NCBI GenBank assembly: GCA_019747615.1
Contig: JAIEQQ010000078.1
Location: 1-10,611, forward strand
Direction of reading: 5' to 3'
DNA: 10,611 nt
Origin: Phycisphaerales bacterium
GTDB lineage: Bacteria; Planctomycetota; Phycisphaerae; Phycisphaerales; UBA1924
Part shown: in pieces, positions 6,148 to 10,611 of the stretch
Layout: every line of letters begins with the position of its first letter
Numbering within the stretch: the first letter of the stretch is position 1
Translations under genes and position numbers: made by a program
Notes under the pieces: model-generated
What the model saw: only the letters and a program-made list of their open reading frames with translations
What the model was told of the DNA's origin: nothing
The model's database searches: none

Positions 6148-6156
6148 GACACCCCC

Positions 6157-6894
6157 ATGGCCCACGACTTCATCCCACGACCGGACGCGGACTTTTCCAC
6201 CTGGGCCAATCACTACGCCGCGGCGGTGAAGAAGTGGTGGGCGGTGCAGGGGCTGGAGGAGACGGACCTCAAGCCGCTGAACGAGGCCCTGAGCACCTGG
6301 AACACCGACTACGCGGCGCACGTCGCGGCCCAGGCCCGCGCCGAGGCCGCCGCGGCGGCCAAGCGGCAGGCCCGCTTTGGGCCACCCTCGGCCGCCAGCG
6401 CGCCGGCGATGGTCGCGCCGTCGCTGGAATCTGAGGCCCGCCGCATCGCGGCGTTCATTCAGAGCTTCCCGGCCACCACCGACGCCGAGCGCGCCGAGAT
6501 CGGCATCCGCGTGCGGCCACGCTCGCGGGCCGCGGCCACCACGCCGACCAGCGCGCCGCTGGCCCGCGTGGACAGCGCCCAGCGCCTCAGCCACACGCTG
6601 CGCTTCAGCGACGAATCCACGCCCACGCGGCGGGGCAAACCCAAGGGCGTGCAAGGCGCCGAGGTCTGGCTGGCGCTGGCAAGCCCCGACGCCCCCCCGC
6701 CGCCGTTGAACACCGAGCCGCGGCACGGCCAGAGCGGCTACCGCTTCATCGCCCAGAACGCACGCGGCACGCTGCAACACACCTTCGCCTCCGAGGACAA
6801 GGGCAAGACCGCCTACTACGCCCTGCGCTGGATCAGCACGCGCGGCGACAAGGGGCCGTGGAGCGAGGTGGCGACGGCGACGGTCGCGGCGTGA
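6157..6894 (+). CDS. Uncharacterised protein with helical N-terminus and fn3-like C-terminus
   Basis: This 245-residue protein has no signal peptide or membrane helix, so it is probably cytoplasmic. The N-terminal half is helical: a DFIPRPDADFSTWANHYAAAV start, then a long Ala/Arg-rich helix (about 52-75) and a LESEARRIAAFIQSFPATTDAERAE segment. A Pro/Ala/Thr-rich linker follows. The last roughly 100 residues look like a fibronectin-III-type beta domain and end in the typical AYYALRWISTRGDKGPWSE. I recall the same architecture in unnamed proteins of planctomycetes and other bacteria; no function is known to me. The frame is open further upstream through repeat DNA, but the ATG at 6157 begins the recognisable sequence; GGA seven bases before it is at best a weak ribosome site. 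The HTH-AP2 gene, which also ends in an fn3-like domain, starts 66 bases downstream on the same strand. Confidence 0.85.
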   Translation: MAHDFIPRPDADFSTWANHYAAAVKKWWAVQGLEETDLKPLNEALSTWNTDYAAHVAAQARAEAAAAAKRQARFGPPSAASAPAMVAPSLESEARRIAAFIQSFPATTDAERAEIGIRVRPRSRAAATTPTSAPLARVDSAQRLSHTLRFSDESTPTRRGKPKGVQGAEVWLALASPDAPPPPLNTEPRHGQSGYRFIAQNARGTLQHTFASEDKGKTAYYALRWISTRGDKGPWSEVATATVAA

Positions 6895-6960
6895 TTGCCC
6901 GCCACCGCGCCGCGTGCGCACGCGATCAGCACTGTCCCGATGCACCGGAGATTGCCAGCC

Positions 6961-9054
6961 ATGAGCACGAGCCCATTGAACACGCAGGACTCGCCCAAGC
7001 GGGCGTATCGCTCGGCCGAAGCCCTCGGCCCGCCGCCAGCGGACGCGGCGGTGGTGGATCGGCTCCAGGCCGCGGCGCTGATGGGCGTCTCGCTCACGGC
7101 GTTTGGCGTGTGGGAGCGTGACGGGCGAGTGACGATCCCGCGGTACCGGGTCGCTCTCGGCGCGGCGCGTCCGATCTTCTATCTCCGGGCCGATGTGGAG
7201 CGTCTGTGCGAGGAGTTCAGGAAACTGCAAGAGCCGTACCCGGACCCGGAACGTCCGGGGGTCTACCGCGTGCCGATCCGCAGCCACAAGGAACGCCGCG
7301 AGGCCCTCATCGACGCCCAGGACCTGCCGAAGGTCCAGGGCAAGCACTGGAACGTGTCTCGGCGGAGCGGAAGCGGAGAGATCGAGGTGATCCTCTCATC
7401 GATGCGGGAGCGCGCCACGCCCCTGAAGCGCATCATCCTGGGGCTGGACGGCGCGGACTGCAAGGAGCGGCTCGTCTGCTTTGTCAACGGCGACCCGCTG
7501 GACTGCCGGCGGGAGAACCTGGTGATCCAGAGCCGCTCGGAGGTGAACCGGGGCATATCCAAGATGACGGTTCGGGCGGGCCGCGTGACGTCGTCGAAGT
7601 ACAAGGGCGTCCTGTGGGACGCCAAGAGACGCCTCTGGAAGGCCCAGATCGGCCCGCGCGGCGCGTACCGCCAACTGGGCCGCTTCCGCGATGAGGCTCA
7701 GGCCGCGGCGGCCTATGACGCCGCCGCCGGCGAGCTCTTTGGCGGCTCGGCGGCGCTCAACTTTCCCGATGGCCACATCCCCGCGCCGACGTTCCTGGGT
7801 CCGGACGGCCAGCCCGTCCGCGAGAAGAACCGCTACCGCGTGCCGCGCGGGCTGCCCTCGCCGCCGCCGGGCGTGGCCATGCTGAGCCGCGAAGAAGCCG
7901 CCGCGGTGCTGGAGGTCAGCGGTCACACCTTCGGCATCTGGGAGTTGGCGGGCCATGTGTCCATCCCCCGCTACCGCCAGAAGGCGACCACGGGCACGCC
8001 CATTCTCTACGCCGCGAGCGACATCGCCCGCCTGCGCGATGAGCTGGACAAGGTCGGCCAGCCCTACCCCGACCCGCACCCGGCCCGGGCCGGGGTGTGG
8101 CGGGTGCCGCTGCGCACGCTCGCGGGATACGTCGAGGCGCTGATCGACGAAGCGGATCTGGGACTCGTCCAGGGCAAGAAGTGGAACTTCGTCACCCACT
8201 CGGGGCTCGGGCTCAACCGTGGCGCGGTGATCGAGGCTGGCCGGCGCGACGCCCCGGCTCCGCGGCTCAAGCGCCTCATCCTGGGCGTGCAAGACCAGGG
8301 GCCGATGACACGGATCATCTACGCCAACGGCAACCCGCTGGACTGCCGCCGGATCAACCTCGTGCTCCGCGGCCCGGACAAGAGCACCCGCCGCGGCTAC
8401 AAAATCCTGCGGCGGGCCGGACGGCCGACCACCTCGCGCTTCAAGGGCGTCTGCTGGAACGAACGCGAGGGCGCGTGGCAGTCGCAGATCCGCGTGGACG
8501 ACAAGCCCAAGAAGCTCGGCACGTTCGACGACGAGCGGGACGCGGCGCTCGCCTACGACGAGGCCGCCCGCGAGCTGTGGGGCGCCGAGGCCCGGGTGAA
8601 CTTTCCGGAGCCGGGCGAGCTGCCCAGCGCCGCCGCCCCCGTCGCCCCCGCTGACCTGTCGCAGGGTGCCAAGGGCCCGGCGGCCAGGATGCCGGGCAAG
8701 CCCACCGATTTCTCCGCCGTGCTGAATCAGGACGGGAGCGTGACGATCTCGTGGCGCAGCACCAGCTCGGCCGCCAGCGCGGGCGTGACGTTCGCCGTTT
8801 CAAGAAAGCTCCCCGGCCAGCGCCAGTTCGTGCGGATCGGAACCGCCGACGGCTCCACGAGCGCGTCGCGGCGGCCGTCGTTCACCGACGCGACGGTCCC
8901 CGCCGAGCACCTCGCCGCGAGGGGCAAGGGTGCCGAGTACGTTGTGCGAGCCGCCCGTGGAACGACCGTTTGCGAGGCCAGCGATGTGCTGGTCGTCAAG
9001 TTCGACGCCGATGGGAACTTCGTCATGTCCGCGGCGCTGGCGCGGGCGGCGTGA
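6961..9054 (+). CDS. Tandem HTH / HNH-like / AP2 protein with fn3-like C-terminus
   Basis: This 697-residue protein is built from two copies of one module offset by about 275 residues. Copy 1 has a MerR/excisionase-like HTH (about 32-85), a segment typical of AP2-HNH homing endonucleases (EALIDAQDLPKVQGKHW), an HNH-like part (155-190) and an AP2/ERF domain (about 211-269). Copy 2 has the same parts at about 307-362, 391-409, 436-470 and 491-549. An fn3-like domain fills about 578-684. The expected DHxNG is CFVNG (173-177) in copy 1 and IYANG (453-457) in copy 2. The earlier His of the HRLIL motif is Lys (156 and 437), so cutting is unlikely. AP2 key residues (YKGV...W, LG.F, AAYD, NF) are kept, so DNA binding is expected. 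The start at 6961 has GGAG 10 bases upstream; TTG 6895 and ATG 6940 are alternatives. It is probably co-transcribed with the preceding gene. Confidence 0.9.
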   Translation: MSTSPLNTQDSPKRAYRSAEALGPPPADAAVVDRLQAAALMGVSLTAFGVWERDGRVTIPRYRVALGAARPIFYLRADVERLCEEFRKLQEPYPDPERPGVYRVPIRSHKERREALIDAQDLPKVQGKHWNVSRRSGSGEIEVILSSMRERATPLKRIILGLDGADCKERLVCFVNGDPLDCRRENLVIQSRSEVNRGISKMTVRAGRVTSSKYKGVLWDAKRRLWKAQIGPRGAYRQLGRFRDEAQAAAAYDAAAGELFGGSAALNFPDGHIPAPTFLGPDGQPVREKNRYRVPRGLPSPPPGVAMLSREEAAAVLEVSGHTFGIWELAGHVSIPRYRQKATTGTPILYAASDIARLRDELDKVGQPYPDPHPARAGVWRVPLRTLAGYVEALIDEADLGLVQGKKWNFVTHSGLGLNRGAVIEAGRRDAPAPRLKRLILGVQDQGPMTRIIYANGNPLDCRRINLVLRGPDKSTRRGYKILRRAGRPTTSRFKGVCWNEREGAWQSQIRVDDKPKKLGTFDDERDAALAYDEAARELWGAEARVNFPEPGELPSAAAPVAPADLSQGAKGPAARMPGKPTDFSAVLNQDGSVTISWRSTSSAASAGVTFAVSRKLPGQRQFVRIGTADGSTSASRRPSFTDATVPAEHLAARGKGAEYVVRAARGTTVCEASDVLVVKFDADGNFVMSAALARAA
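7054..8610 (+). repeat. Internal gene duplication: two HTH-HNH-AP2 modules
   Basis: Module 1 spans about 7054-7770 and module 2 about 7876-8610. The best-conserved block encodes NGxPLDCRRxNLV in both, with close matches at the DNA level (from about 7486 and 8326). Both copies share the unusual Cys in DCRR, where the HNH family normally has Asn, and share the Lys replacing the early His. The losses therefore most simply predate the duplication. Confidence 0.75.
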
Positions 9055-9142
9055 GCACGCAGGCACCGGGGCGCGGCCGTTTTCGTGGCGTTTACCACCG
9101 CGGCCCGCCACGCGCGATGCGCGTGCGTTCTTGACGCGACGC

Positions 9143-9148
9143 TACGCT
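9143..9148 (+). promoter_or_regulatory. Putative -10 box (TACGCT), leaderless start
   Basis: TACGCT ends five bases before the GTG at 9154. The nearby TTGACG (9131-9136) is only six bases from it and cannot be its -35 box. No Shine-Dalgarno lies in the gap. Confidence 0.4.
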
Positions 9149-9153
9149 CGGCG

Positions 9154-10137
9154 GTGAAAGCCGCGATGTACACGATGTTTGGGCCGCCGGAGGTGGTGCG
9201 GATTCAGGACGTGCCCGAGCCGACGCCGCGTGGCGACGAGGTGCTGATCCGCGTTCATGCCACGACGGTGACGACGGCCGATTGGCGGGTGCGTGCCAAG
9301 GTGATGCCCGCGCCGGTGTTCACGCTGATCGCTCCCTTGGTACTCGGGGTCTTCGGGCCGCGCAAGCGGGTGCTGGGCACGGAGTGCGCGGGAGTTGTCG
9401 AGGCGGTGGGCGCGGGCGTGACGACGTTGAAGCCCGGTGATCGCGTGGTGGCGGCCGTGGGCGCGAAGTTTGGCGCCCATGCCGAACTCGTGTGCGTGCG
9501 AGAAGACGCGGCCATCGTGAAGGTGCCGGCGAATCTGACGTTCCACGAGGCGGTGGCAATCCCGTTCGGCGGCCTGGTCGCGCTGCACTGCCTGCGTGTG
9601 CTGGCCGAGCTTCAGCCCGGCCAGCGCGTGCTGGTGATCGGTGCTTCTGGCGCCATCGGCGTGGCGGCGGTGCAGTTGGCCACGCACATGGGCGCGGAGG
9701 TCACCGGGATGTGCAGCGCGGCGAACATCGATCGCGTGCGAGCGCTGGGGGCGTCGGCGATGATCGACCGGAACACGCAGGACTACACCCTTGGCCCGGC
9801 GGTCTTCGACGTCGTCATCGACACCGTGGGGGCGACGTCGTTTGCGCGGTGCAAGGGAGTGCTGCGGCGCGGCGGGCAGTTCATCGCGGTGCTCATGGGG
9901 CTCACCGAGTTCTGGCAGATGGCGTGGACCCGATTCGTCGGGAGCCGGCGCGTCCGCGGGGCGATCGTCATTGAGAAGAAGGCGGACCTCGCGCATCTGA
10001 TGGCCCTGGCCGAGGCGGGCCATCTCAAGCCCGTGATCGACAGCACGTACCCGTTCACCGAGATCGTGAGCGCCCACCGGCGCGTGGACACCGGCCGCAA
10101 GGTCGGGAGCGTGGTTGTCACGCTCGCGCCGGTGTGA
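9154..10137 (+). CDS. Zinc-independent MDR-family NAD(P)-dependent oxidoreductase
   Basis: This 327-residue protein belongs to the medium-chain dehydrogenase/reductase superfamily, quinone-oxidoreductase-like branch, which reduces quinones or enones with NAD(P)H in the cytoplasm. The N-terminal GroES-like part shows the family start KAAMYTMFGPPEVVRIQDVPEP, then GTECAGVVEAVGAGV and LKPGDRV. The Rossmann fold has GASGAIGVAAVQLA, with the glycine motif at 163-169. The catalytic-zinc Cys and the structural-zinc Cys cluster of classical alcohol dehydrogenases are absent, so zinc is not expected. The GTG start is chosen because it gives the standard VKAAMYT beginning and follows a TACGCT box; the longer frame from 9085 adds low-complexity sequence. 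Length is typical. The substrate is unknown. It lies 99 bases after the AP2 gene with its own likely promoter, so a functional link is not implied. Confidence 0.92.
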   Translation: MKAAMYTMFGPPEVVRIQDVPEPTPRGDEVLIRVHATTVTTADWRVRAKVMPAPVFTLIAPLVLGVFGPRKRVLGTECAGVVEAVGAGVTTLKPGDRVVAAVGAKFGAHAELVCVREDAAIVKVPANLTFHEAVAIPFGGLVALHCLRVLAELQPGQRVLVIGASGAIGVAAVQLATHMGAEVTGMCSAANIDRVRALGASAMIDRNTQDYTLGPAVFDVVIDTVGATSFARCKGVLRRGGQFIAVLMGLTEFWQMAWTRFVGSRRVRGAIVIEKKADLAHLMALAEAGHLKPVIDSTYPFTEIVSAHRRVDTGRKVGSVVVTLAPV

Positions 10138-10147
10138 ATCCGTCGCC

Positions 10148-10163
10148 CGGCTGAGAGCAGCCG
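10148..10163. other. Small hairpin between convergent genes
   Basis: CGGCTG and CAGCCG form a perfect 6-bp stem with an AGAG loop in the 50-bp gap between two convergent genes. No T-run follows on either strand, so it is only a possible bidirectional stop. Confidence 0.35.
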
Positions 10164-10187
10164 ATCGCGGACAGGGCACGCAACGCG

Positions 10188-10610
10188 TCACGGCTGCGAT
10201 GGCGATGGCGGCGGCGCTTGGGACTCGCGGATGACGGTGTCGGTGGTGGAGATCGTCCAGTTGTCGCTGAAGAAGCCGGCGGCGCGGATGGCGGGGAAGG
10301 AGTTGGCGAGGAAGTCGGGGGCCAGGAGCGTGAAGTCGGGGAAGCCGACGCCGCTGGTGTAGATGGGCAGGAGGGCGGCGGCGCGGAGGAGGTTTGCGTC
10401 GCTGGCGGTGATGGCGGCGCGGGTGGTGTTGGATGGGTTGGCGGGGTAGGTGATGAGCAGGAGCGAGCGGCCCGGGAGCGTGCGCTCGCCGAGGCGCGCG
10501 GAGCTGGGGCTGACGGCGACCGGCGCGGTGGGCAGGAACGCGCCGGCGTTCACGCCGATGGCGAGGATGCGCGGCTCGTTTGAAGCGACGTTGGCGGCGG
10601 GGTTGGCGGC
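10188..10610 (-). CDS. C-terminal part of an unidentified protein, continues past the window
   Basis: A minus-strand frame is open from the window edge to the TGA at 10188-10190, giving about 140 residues of a C-terminus. The visible part begins near SNEPRILAIGVNAGAF and contains GERTLPGRSLLLITYP. It then has many Ala, Leu, Thr and Asn residues and ends in a Pro/Ser-rich tail (APPPSPSQP). There is no clear membrane helix or recognised motif. The internal GTG at 10553 is not needed as a start, since the frame continues in the same style to the edge. Beta-rich composition and the lack of charged residues would fit an exported protein, but that is a guess. It is convergent with the oxidoreductase gene. 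Confidence 0.6.
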   Translation of the reverse strand, partial: AANPAANVASNEPRILAIGVNAGAFLPTAPVAVSPSSARLGERTLPGRSLLLITYPANPSNTTRAAITASDANLLRAAALLPIYTSGVGFPDFTLLAPDFLANSFPAIRAAGFFSDNWTISTTDTVIRESQAPPPSPSQP

Positions 10611-10611
10611 G

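Larger units (their letters stand above)
5697..6156. other. Divergent intergenic region
   Basis: This 460-bp region separates two divergently transcribed genes. It holds the 21-bp array (5794-6003), one degenerate further unit (6004-6024), a fragment of the CGGAG repeat in reverse orientation (6066-6090), and the CATTTGG/CAACTTG repeat (6111-6147). A minus-strand frame from an ATG at 6113 to the stop at 5790 stays open for 107 codons across the array, but it lacks a ribosome site and consists of translated repeat. Confidence 0.6.

Noticed and set aside
5608..7347. Minus-strand open frame of 579 codons
   Set aside because: It covers the array and lies antisense to two well-supported genes; the product is Arg/Pro/Gly-rich without domains.
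9131..9148. TTGACG and TACGCT as a -35/-10 promoter pair
   Set aside because: The gap is six bases; a sigma-70 promoter needs about 16-18.
9142..10191. Minus-strand open frame of 349 codons opposite the oxidoreductase
   Set aside because: His/Arg-rich antisense shadow of a clear MDR protein.

Overview
The window is high-GC DNA, most likely from a planctomycete (Phycisphaerae-like). That placement is inference from three things: a two-helix protein ending in a CPxCGYDRTGL...CPEC zinc ribbon, two proteins with fibronectin-III-like ends, and spacer DNA built from short degenerate tandem repeats. No rRNA, tRNA or marker gene is present to confirm it.

Layout. Positions 1-447 are non-coding and repeat-rich. 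At 448-1446 is an exported sugar-type ABC substrate-binding protein, closed by a clear intrinsic terminator (1546-1575). Next comes a compact two-gene unit: a 57-residue glycine-rich small protein (1633-1806), then in the same frame, nine bases after its TAG, a 1051-residue STAND/NB-ARC ATPase (1816-4971). The ATPase has a glycine-rich hydrophobic N-terminus, a coiled coil, an NB-ARC core and five C-terminal TPRs. Its architecture suggests an NLR-like conflict or signalling switch. Two strong hairpins (5071-5146) separate it from a minus-strand membrane protein with a zinc ribbon (5238-5696).

The divergent region 5697-6156 holds the oddest DNA here: ten 21-bp units in exact register (5794-6003), G-rich on the plus strand, followed by a CATTTGG/CAACTTG tandem repeat. 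Rightward from it run an uncharacterised fn3-like protein (6157-6894) and a 697-residue protein (6961-9054). The larger protein carries two tandem HTH, HNH-like and AP2 modules plus an fn3-like end. Both HNH-like segments have lost the histidines expected for nuclease activity, so it looks like a homing-endonuclease-derived DNA-binding protein. A zinc-independent MDR oxidoreductase (9154-10137) follows, convergent with the C-terminal part of an unidentified minus-strand gene that leaves the window (10188-10610).

The genes do not form one pathway. The most notable items are the STAND unit, the double HTH-HNH-AP2 protein, the 21-bp array, and a recurring heptanucleotide organisation of the spacers. 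Three genes also have a TANNNT box 5-7 bases before the start codon, as expected for leaderless transcripts.
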